NCBI RefSeq assembly: GCF_000337795.1
Contig: NZ_AOLP01000019.1
Location: forward strand, 124,001 to 188,000
Length of the DNA: 64,000 bases
Source of the DNA: Haloferax denitrificans ATCC 35960
Lineage (GTDB): Archaea; Halobacteriota; Halobacteria; Halobacteriales; Haloferacaceae
Reading direction: 5' to 3'
In this document: positions 25,700 through 35,088 of the stretch, one piece after another
Layout: every line of letters begins with the position of its first letter
Numbering within the stretch: position 1 is the first letter of the stretch
Program-made: the position numbers and the translations under genes
Notes under the pieces: model-generated
Database searches by the model: none
What the model was told of the DNA's origin: nothing
The model's input: the letters and a program-made list of their open reading frames with translations, nothing else

Positions 25700-26479
25700 T
25701 TACTCGTCGAGTCGCCCGAGTTCGTCGTCGACGAGGCTCGGGTGGGTGCGCTGTGGCTCGTCGTGCGGTTCGGCGAAGAACTCGCGCATGACCTCGCGGG
25801 ACTCGCGCTCGCGGCGGTCGCGCTCGTCGGCGTCTATCTCCTCGCAGGCCGGCGGCACCTCGCGGCCGCGGTCGGTGAAGTAGCCGGTCGGCGCGACCCA
25901 GTCGTTGTAGAACGCCGTCCCCGAGTCGTGGACCAGCGTGATTGCCGTCTCCGCGGCGTCGCCGGCGGCGACGACCGCCTGATGGTAAATCTCGGTCAGT
26001 CGCCCCGCGGCGTAGATGCCGGGAACGGCGGTCCGCCCGAGGTCGTCCACGCCGACGTAGGTCTTCGACCCGGCGGCTCGGAGGTCGACGCCCGTGTCTT
26101 CGAGGTACGACGCGTCGGACCACGAGGCCGCGACGACCCGCGACGCCTCGACTTGCTCCTCGCCGTCGTCGGTCTCGACGGTCGCGCGGAACAGCGGCTC
26201 GTCGTCGTCGCCGAGCACGGCGAGGTCGGTCACGCGACCCGCCAGTCGGGCCGCGCCGCTCCGGTCGGCCTGCTCGGAGAGGAGGTCGGTGAAAAGCCGG
26301 CTGTTGACGCCCGCCGGGAAGCCGGGGACGTTTTCGAGGTGGGCGTTCCGGCGAACGATCGGTTCGTCCTCGTTGACGACGAGGGTGTCGAGGTCGGCGC
26401 GCGCGAGGAACGTCGCGGCGGTGAGGCCGGCGACGCCGCCGCCGACGACGAGTGCGTCTCGTGGAGTCGTCTCGCTCAT
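25700..26479 (-). CDS. FAD-dependent oxidoreductase, thioredoxin-reductase-like
   Basis: 259 residues. The N-terminal FAD-binding motif is ALVVGGGVAGLTAATFLARA, and the second FAD motif is TAVPGIYAAGRLTEIYHQAVVAAGDAAETAI. The redox CxxC and a full NAD(P)H domain are missing, so it is not a thioredoxin reductase. It is a shortened member of that superfamily with unknown substrate. The tail (about 60 residues) is charged. Start MSETTPRDALVVGG (26479). Same strand as the two neighbours but with independent spacing. Confidence 0.8.
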   Translation of the reverse strand: MSETTPRDALVVGGGVAGLTAATFLARADLDTLVVNEDEPIVRRNAHLENVPGFPAGVNSRLFTDLLSEQADRSGAARLAGRVTDLAVLGDDDEPLFRATVETDDGEEQVEASRVVAASWSDASYLEDTGVDLRAAGSKTYVGVDDLGRTAVPGIYAAGRLTEIYHQAVVAAGDAAETAITLVHDSGTAFYNDWVAPTGYFTDRGREVPPACEEIDADERDRRERESREVMREFFAEPHDEPQRTHPSLVDDELGRLDE

Positions 26480-26571
26480 GTCGTGCGATAGCTCAGCGGC
26501 GAGTAAAACCGTACGGATGTCGCCGAACTCTGCCGAACCCCGCGTGTCTCGCGCTCGGTGACCCGGGTGCG

Positions 26572-27531
26572 CTACCGCCCCAGCGACGCGCTCGGGTCGT
26601 TGAGCCAGCGGTTCTCGATTGCCTCGACGCTGACGAGCCCCGCTGGGCCGCGCTCTCGCCCGCCTTCGCCGTTCGGCGACATCCGGAGCCGGAGCCGCCA
26701 GCGGCCGTCGGAGAGCGCCTCGCCGTCGAGAAAGCGCACGGTTCGCTCCGGCGTCCGGCGGAGGAGGGCCACGGAAATCGGAAGCGTCGGAATCCGGCCG
26801 GTGCGCTCCGCGAGCGCGTAGTCGCCGAAGGTGAGTTCCCACGTCCGGGAGCTGTCGTCGCCGTCGGTCCGGGCATCGGTTCGGGTGCCGGCACCGGCAG
26901 GTCCACCCCCCTCGGCGTCGGGAATCGGACGCACCGAAAAGCCCTCGACGAAGCCGACGGCTTCGAGCTGTCGGAGCGTCGCGTCCACGGGGTTCGGCGT
27001 CGCGGTCGGAGAAAACAGGTCCGCGGCCGCCTCGACGACCGCCCGCCGCTCGGCCGCCGAGAGGCGGACGTCCAGTTCGCTCATCAGGCTCCACACCAGC
27101 GTCAGACAGAAGTCGTCGCGGTCGCCGACGACCTCGGCCAGCGTGAGGTACGTCTCCATCGCGGCGGTCTCGGCCTCTCTGTAGCCGAGTACCGACAGCG
27201 ACTCGAACAGCGCGCCCGCGGTGTCGTGGCAGAACGCGCTGTAGCGGGCGTAGTCGTCCGACGCCTCGGTGGCCGCCCGCGGCGGCCCCTCGGCCACCTC
27301 GTAGACGAGCGGGTCGTCGTACGGGATGTTCGGGTCGTATCGCCGGAGCGCCGCCCGGTAGTCCCGCGTCAGTTCCGCGGCCTCCCCGGCGGCGCGCCGG
27401 TCCGGAAACCGTTGGCCCGTCGCGGCCGGGGGCTCGTCGCCCGTGCGGCCGCACACGACTGCGTAGTCGCCGTCGGAACGCGCCAGAGACCGAATCTCGG
27501 CTCTGATGTCCCGAAGCGTCCCCCCCACCAT
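26572..27531 (-). CDS. Haloarchaeal protein of unknown function
   Basis: 319 residues, soluble and mostly helical in the middle (RYSAFCHDTAGALFESLSVLGYREAETAAM). A central winged-helix-like stretch (VDATLRQLEAVGFVEGFSV) and a C-terminal beta segment (RIPTLPISVALLRRTPERTVRFLDGE) may be separate domains. No catalytic motif is recognised. A Gly/Thr/Asp linker lies near residue 225. Start at MVGGTLRDIRAEI (27531); it diverges from the SRPBCC gene. Confidence 0.72.
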   Translation of the reverse strand: MVGGTLRDIRAEIRSLARSDGDYAVVCGRTGDEPPAATGQRFPDRRAAGEAAELTRDYRAALRRYDPNIPYDDPLVYEVAEGPPRAATEASDDYARYSAFCHDTAGALFESLSVLGYREAETAAMETYLTLAEVVGDRDDFCLTLVWSLMSELDVRLSAAERRAVVEAAADLFSPTATPNPVDATLRQLEAVGFVEGFSVRPIPDAEGGGPAGAGTRTDARTDGDDSSRTWELTFGDYALAERTGRIPTLPISVALLRRTPERTVRFLDGEALSDGRWRLRLRMSPNGEGGRERGPAGLVSVEAIENRWLNDPSASLGR

Positions 27532-27651
27532 CTCGGCTGTATGTCGGCCCACCGACCGATTATAGGTTGCGATTGCGAGGCCGGGTCGGTTCCGCGGGCG
27601 GGGGCGACGCGGCCCACAAGGCTTTGGTCCCGCCGACCCCATTCGACGCTC

Positions 27652-28188
27652 GTGGACGAGATAGCCGTCAGCACCGTCGTCTACCTGCCGCCCGAGGAGA
27701 TATACGAGTTCCTCGTCGATTTCCCGCGGTACGCCGACTACTCGAAGCACCTGCGGGACGTGCGACAGTCGGGCGACGGGTCGCCGGGGACGCGGTACGC
27801 CCTGTACTTTTCGTGGTGGAAGCTCACCTACACCGCCGAGTCGAAGGTGACCGACGTCACCCCCCCGACGCGAATCGACTGGACCATCACCAAGGACGTA
27901 CACGCCGTCGGCCGCTGGCGAGTCGAGGAACTCGACGACCTGCCGGCCGAGGCACCGTCGGACGCCGACACCGCCTGCCGTGTCTTCTTCGAGGTCGAGT
28001 ACGACGCCGACAGCGTCTCCGCCGGCGACATCGACCTCCCGCGGTTCGTCTCGCTCGGGTGGGTCATCGACAAGCTCCGACCGGTGCTCCAGAAAGAGGC
28101 CGAGCGAATCGTCGAGCGCATCGTCGCCGACATCGAGGGACGGCCGCGGCGCGTGGAACTGACGGTACACTCGAAACCGGGGTCGTGA
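27652..28188 (+). CDS. SRPBCC (START/Bet v 1-like) family protein
   Basis: 178 residues with the polyketide cyclase/dehydrase-type helix-grip fold: VSTVVYLPPEEIYEFLVDFPRYADYSKHL is the N-terminal strand-helix, and a long C-terminal helix (LRPVLQKEAERIVERIVADIEGR) closes the pocket. Such proteins bind hydrophobic ligands or act as coenzyme Q-binding-like partners; no catalytic residue is diagnostic. Start is a GTG at 27652 (VDEIAVSTVVY); no ATG is available in the right place. Confidence 0.8.
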   Translation: MDEIAVSTVVYLPPEEIYEFLVDFPRYADYSKHLRDVRQSGDGSPGTRYALYFSWWKLTYTAESKVTDVTPPTRIDWTITKDVHAVGRWRVEELDDLPAEAPSDADTACRVFFEVEYDADSVSAGDIDLPRFVSLGWVIDKLRPVLQKEAERIVERIVADIEGRPRRVELTVHSKPGS

Positions 28189-28191
28189 CCG

Positions 28192-28203
28192 CCGATGCAT
28201 CGG
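28192..28203. promoter_or_regulatory. 12-bp palindrome upstream of trkA
   Basis: CCGATGCATCGG is a perfect palindrome immediately after the SRPBCC stop codon and about 70 bp before the trkA start. It may be an operator for the potassium cassette or the end of the upstream gene. No second copy was found next to the other Trk cassette. Confidence 0.3.
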
Positions 28204-28273
28204 GAATCCGTGAAGGGAAATGCACATACGCGCCCGCGGACCAACACAGGGGTATGACAGGGGCTGGTCTCTG

Positions 28274-29611
28274 GTGCGCGTGATAATCATCGGTGCCGGG
28301 CAGGTCGGGTCGTCAATCGCGGCCGACCTCGACGAGACCCACGAGGTCGTCGTCATCGACTGCGACCCAGAGCGCGTCGACGAACTGAACTACTCGCTCG
28401 ACGTGCTCGCGCTCCACGGCGACGGCACGTCCGTGGACACGCTCGAAGAGGCCGGCGTGGAGCGCGCCGACATGGTCATCGCCTCGACCGACGACGACGA
28501 GACGAACATCGTCGCCTGCGCGACCGCCAAGGCCATCTCGAACGCCTTCACCATCGCCCGCGTCAAGAACACGGAGTACCTCCGGACGTGGCAACGCTCC
28601 GAGAAGGCGTTCGGTATCGACTTCATGGTCTGTACGAACCTGCTCGCCGCGGAGTCCATCGTCCGCGTCGTCGGCCTCCCCGCCGCGCGCGACGTGGACC
28701 CCTTCGCGGGCGGGCAGGTCCAGATGGCGGAGTTCGAAGTCGACGAGGAGAGCCCCGTCGCCAACCAGACCGTAAGCGAGGCCGACCGCTTCGACTCGCT
28801 GACGTTCGCGGCCATCCTCCGCGACGGCGAGGTGACGATTCCCCGCGGCGACTCCGTCATCGGGCCGGGCGACCGCGTCGTCGTCATCGGCAGTCCCAAG
28901 AGCGTTCAGGGGTTCGCAAGCTCCGTCTCGCCGGACGAACCCCCGGGCACCGCAGAAGAGGTCGTCATCGTCGGCGGGAGCGAAATCGGCTACCACGTCG
29001 CCCGCCTGCTCGAAGAACGCGGCTTCAAGCCGAGGCTCATCGAGCACGACGCGGAACGCGCCCGCGAACTCGCGGAGATGCTCCCCGGGACCATCGTGAT
29101 GGAGAGCGACGCGACCGACGTGGACTTCCTCGAACGCGAGTACATCGGCGACGCCGACCTGCTCGTGTCGGCGCTCGATTCCGACGAGAAGAACCTGCTC
29201 GTGTCGCTTCTGGCCGCCCGGCTCGGCGTCGAGCGCACCGTCGCCGTCATCGACACCACGCCCTACGTGGACCTGTTCGAGGCCGTCGGCGTCGACGTGG
29301 GCGTCAGTCCCCGCGAGGTCGTCGCAGAGGAGATAACCCGCTTTACCCGCGAGGGCGGCGCGGAGAACGTCGCGCTCATCGAGTCGAACAAGGCCGAGGT
29401 GCTGGAAATCGAGGTCGACGCCGACAGCGTCCTCGCCGGCAAGCCGATTCGGGAGTCGGTCGCGTCGCTCCCCGAGGGCGTCGTCATCGGCGCGATAACC
29501 CGCCGCCGCGAGTTCATCACCCCCCGCGGCGACACCGTCATCGAACCCGGCGACCACGTCGTCGTCTTCGTCGATAGCTGTGTCATCGACGACGTGGCCC
29601 CGAATCTGTGA
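28274..29611 (+). CDS. trkA: Trk potassium uptake regulatory subunit TrkA (two RCK repeats)
   Basis: 445 residues with two RCK modules. Each has a Rossmann NAD(H)-binding domain, VIIIGAGQVGSSIAADL at the N-terminus and VVIVGGSEIGYHVARLL near residue 225. Each is followed by a TrkA-C domain ending in GDRVVVIG or GDHVVVF. It gates the membrane subunit TrkH in response to nucleotides. Start GTG 28274, just before the first strand. TrkH follows 96 bp downstream on the same strand, forming a complete cassette. Confidence 0.92.
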   Translation: MRVIIIGAGQVGSSIAADLDETHEVVVIDCDPERVDELNYSLDVLALHGDGTSVDTLEEAGVERADMVIASTDDDETNIVACATAKAISNAFTIARVKNTEYLRTWQRSEKAFGIDFMVCTNLLAAESIVRVVGLPAARDVDPFAGGQVQMAEFEVDEESPVANQTVSEADRFDSLTFAAILRDGEVTIPRGDSVIGPGDRVVVIGSPKSVQGFASSVSPDEPPGTAEEVVIVGGSEIGYHVARLLEERGFKPRLIEHDAERARELAEMLPGTIVMESDATDVDFLEREYIGDADLLVSALDSDEKNLLVSLLAARLGVERTVAVIDTTPYVDLFEAVGVDVGVSPREVVAEEITRFTREGGAENVALIESNKAEVLEIEVDADSVLAGKPIRESVASLPEGVVIGAITRRREFITPRGDTVIEPGDHVVVFVDSCVIDDVAPNL

Positions 29612-29707
29612 GCCGGGCGGCCGCCGAACGCCCCGCGTCACGCTGTCGCGCGCCCGACTGCGAACCCGAACACGGAAGAACCCGGCGCTCGGTACGTTAG
29701 TCCACGG

Positions 29708-31312
29708 ATGAAATTGCGGGTCGATTACAGAGCCAGCCTGCGTCTCGTGGGGACCGTCCTGAAGTATCTCGCGGTCCCGCTTTGCTTCCCGCTCGTGGTC
29801 GCGCTGTACTACGGCGAGTCGGTGCTCCCGTTCGTCGTCACGATGGCCGTCACGGTCCTCGTCGGCACGGCGCTCGAACGGCTCGCCGACGAGCCCGATA
29901 TCGGTGCCCGCGAGGGGTTCTTGATGGTCGCGGTGACGTGGTTAGCGGTCACGATAGTCGGCGCGATACCGTTTCTCATCGAGGCCCACGGTATCCCCTT
30001 CGTCGCGTCGCCCCTCCACCCCGAATCGACGCTCGGCAACCCGGTGAACGCGCTGTTCGAGACGATGAGCGGGTTCACCACGACCGGGGCGACGGTGCTC
30101 GGCGACATCTCGTTTAACTCCCACACCCGCGGCATCATGATGTGGCGACAGCTCACCCAGTGGCTCGGCGGGATGGGTATCGTCGTCCTCGCGGTCGCCA
30201 TCCTCCCCGAACTCTCCGTCGGCGGCGCACAGCTGATGGACGCGGAAGCGCCCGGCCCCGGCATCGAGAAGCTCACCCCGCGCATCGCCGAGACGGCCCG
30301 CGCGCTCTGGGGGGCGTACCTCGGTCTCACCGTCCTCGAAATCGTCCTCCTCTACGGCCTGCACGTCACCGGCAACGCCCCGAACATGGACGTGTACAAC
30401 GCCATCGCCCACGGGCTGACGACGATGCCGACCGGCGGGTTCTCGCCGGAGGCCCGGAGTATCGAGGCCTTCTCGGCGGCCGCGCAGTGGGTCATCGTCC
30501 CCTTCATGGTCGCCGCCGGGACCAACTTCGCGCTCTTCTGGCACGTCCTCACCGGCGAGCCGAAGCGGCTGTTCCGCGACACCGAGTTCAAGTCCTATCT
30601 GGGCGTCATCGGCGTCGTCTCGGCCATTCTCGCGGGGGTTCTGTTCCTCGGTGACGGGCTCATGTCCGTCGCGCCCGCGGGCGAGACGTACGACCAGCTC
30701 TACCTCGAAGGCATCCGCACGGCCATCATCGGCAACGTCGAGCCGGCGGTTCGCCAGTCGGTGTTTCAGGTCGTCTCCATCGTCACGACGACGGGATACG
30801 CCAGTATCGACTTCAACGCGTGGAGCGCGCCGGCGCAGTACGCCCTGCTGTTCGCGATGTTCATCGGCGGCTCCGGCGGCTCGACCGGTGGGGCGGTCAA
30901 AATCGTCCGCTGGTACGTCATCGTGAAGTCGCTCCGCCGTGAGCTGTTCACGACGGCCCACCCCGAGGCGGTCCGCCCCGTCAGGCTCGCGGGCCGGGCG
31001 GTCGACGAGCGCGCCATCCGCGGCATCTACGCCTTCACGCTCCTGTATCTCGTGTTGTTTTTCGTCTCGACCGGCCTGCTCCACCTCGACGCCGCGCGCA
31101 TCGGCTTCGACGTGAGCATCCTCGAAACCATGAGCGCCGTCGCCGCGACCCTCGGGAACGTCGGGCCGGGCTTCGGCGTCGCCGGCCCGATGGGGAGCTA
31201 CCTCGACTTCTCCAACGGCTCGAAGCTGTACATGGTGGTTCTCATGTGGGTGGGCCGACTGGAGATTCTCCCCGTGTTAGTCATCTTCACGCCGGAGTAC
31301 TGGCGGCGGTAG
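29708..31312 (+). CDS. trkH: Trk potassium transporter membrane subunit TrkH, copy 1
   Basis: 534 residues, about 10 transmembrane helices plus four pore loops of the TrkH/KtrB superfamily. The loops with their filter glycines are SGFTTTGATV, TTMPTGGFSP, TTTGYASIDF and LGNVGPGFG. An arginine in the intramembrane gate region (GGAVKIVRWYVIVKSLRRE) is as in TrkH. Works with the TrkA encoded just upstream. Its 3' end meets the second trkH head-on, 33 bp apart. Confidence 0.93.
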   Translation: MKLRVDYRASLRLVGTVLKYLAVPLCFPLVVALYYGESVLPFVVTMAVTVLVGTALERLADEPDIGAREGFLMVAVTWLAVTIVGAIPFLIEAHGIPFVASPLHPESTLGNPVNALFETMSGFTTTGATVLGDISFNSHTRGIMMWRQLTQWLGGMGIVVLAVAILPELSVGGAQLMDAEAPGPGIEKLTPRIAETARALWGAYLGLTVLEIVLLYGLHVTGNAPNMDVYNAIAHGLTTMPTGGFSPEARSIEAFSAAAQWVIVPFMVAAGTNFALFWHVLTGEPKRLFRDTEFKSYLGVIGVVSAILAGVLFLGDGLMSVAPAGETYDQLYLEGIRTAIIGNVEPAVRQSVFQVVSIVTTTGYASIDFNAWSAPAQYALLFAMFIGGSGGSTGGAVKIVRWYVIVKSLRRELFTTAHPEAVRPVRLAGRAVDERAIRGIYAFTLLYLVLFFVSTGLLHLDAARIGFDVSILETMSAVAATLGNVGPGFGVAGPMGSYLDFSNGSKLYMVVLMWVGRLEILPVLVIFTPEYWRR

Positions 31313-31345
31313 CGCGGAAAAACTGGAATTCGCGTCCGTGTTTCC

Positions 31346-33007
31346 TCAGGGGTTCAGCCCGTAGATGGCCGACCGGGCGAACACCAACACCGGGATGATT
31401 TCGAGGCGGCCGACCCACATGTTAAACAGGAACATCGTCTCGGCCCACGGGTTCATCCACGGGCCGGTGATGCCCGTCGAGATGCCGACGTTCCCCTGTG
31501 CGGACGCGACTTCGAACAGCGCGTCGGCGTAGGTGAACTCCGGCCCGGCGAGGTTCACGAGGAGGACGCTCGACCCGACGAGGAGCAACAGCCAGAGCAT
31601 CGAGACGATGGCCGCCTCGGAGAACTCGCGGTCCATCTCGGTCCGCGAGAGGCGACGGCCGTTCATCTCGATGTTGACGACCGCGCTCTCGGGGAGGAAC
31701 ACGCGCGAGAACTGCCAGCGGATGCCGCGGGAGATGGTGTAGCCGCGGATGATTTTGATGCCGCCGACGGTCGACCCCGCGGCCCCGCCGAGGGTCATCG
31801 CCCCCGACAGGAGCACCTTCCCGCCGTCGGACCACTCACCGAGCGGCGCGGCCTGAAAGCCGGTGCAGGTGAGCGCGCTCACCCAGTGGAACGCGGCGTC
31901 GCGGACGGCGTCCGACTCCGGCCCGCCGACGACGCCGGCGAGTCCGAAGTAGTCGGCGGTCTCGACGAACGCCGAGCCCGCCGTCGCCGGGAGGCTGACG
32001 AGGTTCTGGACGGCGAGCGCGACCCCGCCGACCGCGAAGATGACGAGGAGCCAGCGCGTCTGGAGGTCGCCCCAGAGACGGTCGATATCGCGGTTCTTCA
32101 GGATGGCGTAGTGGACGGGGAAGGCGATTGCGCCCAGCGCCATGACGGGGAGCAACACCGTCTCGATGAGCGGCGAGTCGTACGTGCCGATAGAGCCGTC
32201 GGTGACGGCGAACCCGCCGGTCGAAAGCCCCGTCATCGCGTGGTTGAGCGCCTGCCACGCGACCTCCCACAGCGGGAGCGCGGCCCCGTAGTCGCTCGCG
32301 CGGATGGCGACGAAGAGGACGGCCACCGACAGGAGCGTGTAGCCGACGAAAATCTTCCAGACCGTCCGGACCGTCGAGACGACGCTCGGGTGAATCTTCT
32401 CCTCTCTGGCCTCGCCGCGGTACAGGGCGTAGCTCCCGCTCCCGGGCCGCGAGAGGATGGAGACGGTGAGGACGATGACGCCCACGCCGCCGACCCACTG
32501 GATGAGCGAGCGCCACCACTGAATCGTCCGCGGGAGCGACGGCTCGTGGATACCCATCGTCAGGCCGCTTCCGGTCCAGCCGCTCATGCTCTCGAACAGG
32601 GCGTGGAGCGGGTCGCGGAAGTAGACGAGACTCGACTGGGCGTAGTCGACGCCGGCGGGGACGAGCGCCGTGAGGACGCTCTGGGGGGCGAACTGCGCCG
32701 TGAGGAAGAAGGGAAGCGACCCGAACGCGGCGGTGGCGAACCAGCCCGCGGCGGCGATTATCATCCCGTGTTTCATCCGGGGCGCGGGGGCGTTCGCGAA
32801 CGCCTTTCGCGCGCCCAGTCCGACGAACGCCGTCGCGCCACCGGCGGTGAGGAACGCGAGCGCGGCGTACCACTCGCGGAAGCCGACCGCGACGAGGACC
32901 GTGGCGGTCATCAGGGCGGCCTCCATGACGAGAAGCGACCCCACGTCGCGGCCGATGACCGCGAGGTCGGCGGGCCACCCCGAGACGGTTCGTCCGCGGC
33001 GGGGCAT
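31346..33007 (-). CDS. trkH: Trk potassium transporter membrane subunit TrkH, copy 2
   Basis: 553 residues, divergent paralog of the convergent copy. Pore loops: SGWTGSGLTM, TGLSTGGFAV, TCTGFQAAPL and AQGNVGISTG. The first loop has Trp-Thr-Gly instead of Phe-Thr-Thr, so ion affinity may differ. Its ATG overlaps the TGA of the upstream trkA2 (TGATG), showing tight co-translation. Confidence 0.92.
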   Translation of the reverse strand: MPRRGRTVSGWPADLAVIGRDVGSLLVMEAALMTATVLVAVGFREWYAALAFLTAGGATAFVGLGARKAFANAPAPRMKHGMIIAAAGWFATAAFGSLPFFLTAQFAPQSVLTALVPAGVDYAQSSLVYFRDPLHALFESMSGWTGSGLTMGIHEPSLPRTIQWWRSLIQWVGGVGVIVLTVSILSRPGSGSYALYRGEAREEKIHPSVVSTVRTVWKIFVGYTLLSVAVLFVAIRASDYGAALPLWEVAWQALNHAMTGLSTGGFAVTDGSIGTYDSPLIETVLLPVMALGAIAFPVHYAILKNRDIDRLWGDLQTRWLLVIFAVGGVALAVQNLVSLPATAGSAFVETADYFGLAGVVGGPESDAVRDAAFHWVSALTCTGFQAAPLGEWSDGGKVLLSGAMTLGGAAGSTVGGIKIIRGYTISRGIRWQFSRVFLPESAVVNIEMNGRRLSRTEMDREFSEAAIVSMLWLLLLVGSSVLLVNLAGPEFTYADALFEVASAQGNVGISTGITGPWMNPWAETMFLFNMWVGRLEIIPVLVFARSAIYGLNP

Positions 33008-33687
33008 CAGTGGTCCTCGTAGTGGCCGAACACGTCAGTCACATCGGGCGTCGCACCCTTCGCGGAGTAGACCGTCAGGAGGTCTCCCGACCCGATAGTG
33101 GTGTTCCCGCGGGGGGTCACGGGGTCGTCGTCGCCCTCGCGCTCGACGGCGACGATGAGGGTGTCCCCGTCGAGGAGGTTCTCCTGTGCGGCCCCCTGAA
33201 TCGTCATCCCCGCGATGGGCGCGTCCTCGTCGACGCGGATTTCGAACACCTCGGCGTGCTCGCCGATGCGCATGTAGTCGACGATGGAGGGCCGCTTGAC
33301 CGCCCGGTAGAGGTACTCCGCGATGAGTCGCTGGGGGTTCTCCATCGTGTTGACGCCGATTTGGCGGTAGAGGCTCATGTGCTCTGGGTTGTGGACGACC
33401 GAGACGATGTCGGGGATGTTGAGCTCCTTCGCCAACAGACAGACCATGATGTTGGTCGCGTCCTTGTCGGTCGTCGTAATGATGGCGTCGGCGCGGTCCG
33501 CGCCGGCCTCGTCAAGCGTCTGTTTGATGGTGGCGTCGTCGTTGAGGACGAGACAGTCGAACGTCGCGGCGGCCGCCTCGGCCTTCGCCTCGTCGCGCTC
33601 GACGACGACGACCTCGTTACCGCCCTCGGTGGCGATTTCGATGAGCGGCGTGCCGATGTTGCCCGCGCCGACGACGATGATGTACAT
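33007..33687 (-). CDS. trkA: Trk potassium uptake regulatory subunit TrkA, single RCK module
   Basis: 226 residues: one TrkA-N Rossmann domain (YIIVVGAGNIGTPLIEIATEGG, then VVVERDEAKAEAAAATFDCLV) and one TrkA-C domain (EIRVDEDAPIAGMTIQGAAQ). It is half the size of the other TrkA and would need to dimerise further to form an RCK ring. First gene of the trkA2-trkH2 pair. Confidence 0.92.
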   Translation of the reverse strand: MYIIVVGAGNIGTPLIEIATEGGNEVVVVERDEAKAEAAAATFDCLVLNDDATIKQTLDEAGADRADAIITTTDKDATNIMVCLLAKELNIPDIVSVVHNPEHMSLYRQIGVNTMENPQRLIAEYLYRAVKRPSIVDYMRIGEHAEVFEIRVDEDAPIAGMTIQGAAQENLLDGDTLIVAVEREGDDDPVTPRGNTTIGSGDLLTVYSAKGATPDVTDVFGHYEDH

Positions 33688-33816
33688 GACGTTCCGGCGT
33701 GCGCGTCGGGTGGTGGAAAAACTATCGGCATGGCGTTCCGTCGCTCGAAAACGGACTACAGGAGAGCTATCCTACTGCTTCGGAACGAGGCGCCCGAGAA
33801 ACCCCCGGCGACCGAC

Positions 33817-35088
33817 TCAGTTCTCGACCGCGGACGCCGCGCGGACGATGGTCTCCTCGCCGAACTTGGGGCCGATGAGCTGGAGGCCGACCGGGAGGCC
33901 GTCGGTCTCGCCCGCCGGGACCGAGATGGCGGGGAGGTTCGCGAGGTTCACCGGGACGGTGTTGGCGTCGGCGAGGTACATCTGGAGCGGGTCGTCGAGG
34001 CTCTCGCCGAGTTCGAACGGCGGGACGGGCATCGTCGGCGACGCGACCACGTCGACGTCCTCGAACGCCTCGTCGAAGTCCTGTTTGACCCACGCGCGGG
34101 CGTCCTGTGCCTTCGCGTAGTACTTGTCGTGGTAGCCCGCGGAGAGGGCGTACGTGCCGAGGAGGATGCGGCGTTTGACCTCGGAGCCGAAGCCGTCCTC
34201 GCGGGCGCGGGCGAACGCCTCGTTCCAGTTGCCGTCGTAGCCGCCGGACTTGCCGTAGCGGACGCCGTCGAAGCGGGCGAGGTTCGACGACGCCTCGGAC
34301 ATGGCGATGACGTAGTAGGCGGCGACGGCCTTCTCGACGGAGGGCATGCTGACCTCGCGGTACTCCGCGCCCTGCGCTTCGAGTTCGTCGAGCGCGGCCC
34401 AGAACGCCGCTTCGACGCCCTCGTCCGCGCCTTCGACGAACTCGGTCGGGACGCCGATGGTGAGCCCCTCGACGTCGCCGTCGGCGGCCGCGGCGTAGTT
34501 CGAGTCAGCGCCGGCGTCGCGGGTCGTGCCGTCGCGGTCGTCGGGGCCGGCGATGACGTCGAGGAGCGCGGCGGCGTCCTCGACGGTCGGCGCGATTGGG
34601 CCGATCTGTTCGAGGGAGTTCGCGTAGGCGACGAGGCCGTAGCGCGAGACGAGGCCGTAGGTCGGCTTGATGCCGACGACGCCGCAGAACGCGGCCGGAC
34701 AGCGGATGGAGCCGCCCGTGTCGGTGCCGAGCGCGAGGTCGGCCTCGCCGGCGGCGACGGCGGCCGCGGAGCCGCCGGAGGAGCCGCCGGGGACGCGGGA
34801 CTCGTCGACGGGGTTCTTCGTCGGGCCGAACGCCGAGGTCTCGGTCGTCGTCCCCATGCCGAACTCGTCCATGTTGGCCTTGCCGACGATGGTCGCGCCG
34901 GCGTCCTTCAGGAGTTCGACCACGGTCGCGTCGTACGGCGGGACGTAGTCTTCGAGCATGGCGGAGCCGCAGGTCGTCCGCAGTCCCTCCGTGGAGATGT
35001 TGTCCTTGACGGCGACGGTCTTGCCCGAAAGCGGGCCGTCGTCGGAGCCGTCGAGCGTCTCTTTCGTGATGAAGGCGTTCAGCGACAT
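33817..35088 (-). CDS. gatA: Asp-tRNA(Asn)/Glu-tRNA(Gln) amidotransferase subunit A
   Basis: Amidase-signature enzyme that releases ammonia from glutamine for transamidation of mischarged tRNA. 423 residues with the Ser-cisSer-Lys triad: the lysine in TVAVKDNISTEG, the cis-Ser in VPGGSSGGSAAAVAAGEADL and the nucleophile Ser in LGTDTGGSIRCPAAFCG. Its ATG overlaps the gatC stop by one base (TAATG). GatB is not in the window. Confidence 0.95.
   Translation of the reverse strand: MSLNAFITKETLDGSDDGPLSGKTVAVKDNISTEGLRTTCGSAMLEDYVPPYDATVVELLKDAGATIVGKANMDEFGMGTTTETSAFGPTKNPVDESRVPGGSSGGSAAAVAAGEADLALGTDTGGSIRCPAAFCGVVGIKPTYGLVSRYGLVAYANSLEQIGPIAPTVEDAAALLDVIAGPDDRDGTTRDAGADSNYAAAADGDVEGLTIGVPTEFVEGADEGVEAAFWAALDELEAQGAEYREVSMPSVEKAVAAYYVIAMSEASSNLARFDGVRYGKSGGYDGNWNEAFARAREDGFGSEVKRRILLGTYALSAGYHDKYYAKAQDARAWVKQDFDEAFEDVDVVASPTMPVPPFELGESLDDPLQMYLADANTVPVNLANLPAISVPAGETDGLPVGLQLIGPKFGEETIVRAASAVEN

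Noticed and set aside
25700-26479. Thioredoxin reductase identity for the short flavoprotein
   Set aside because: The CxxC pair and a full NAD(P)H domain are absent.
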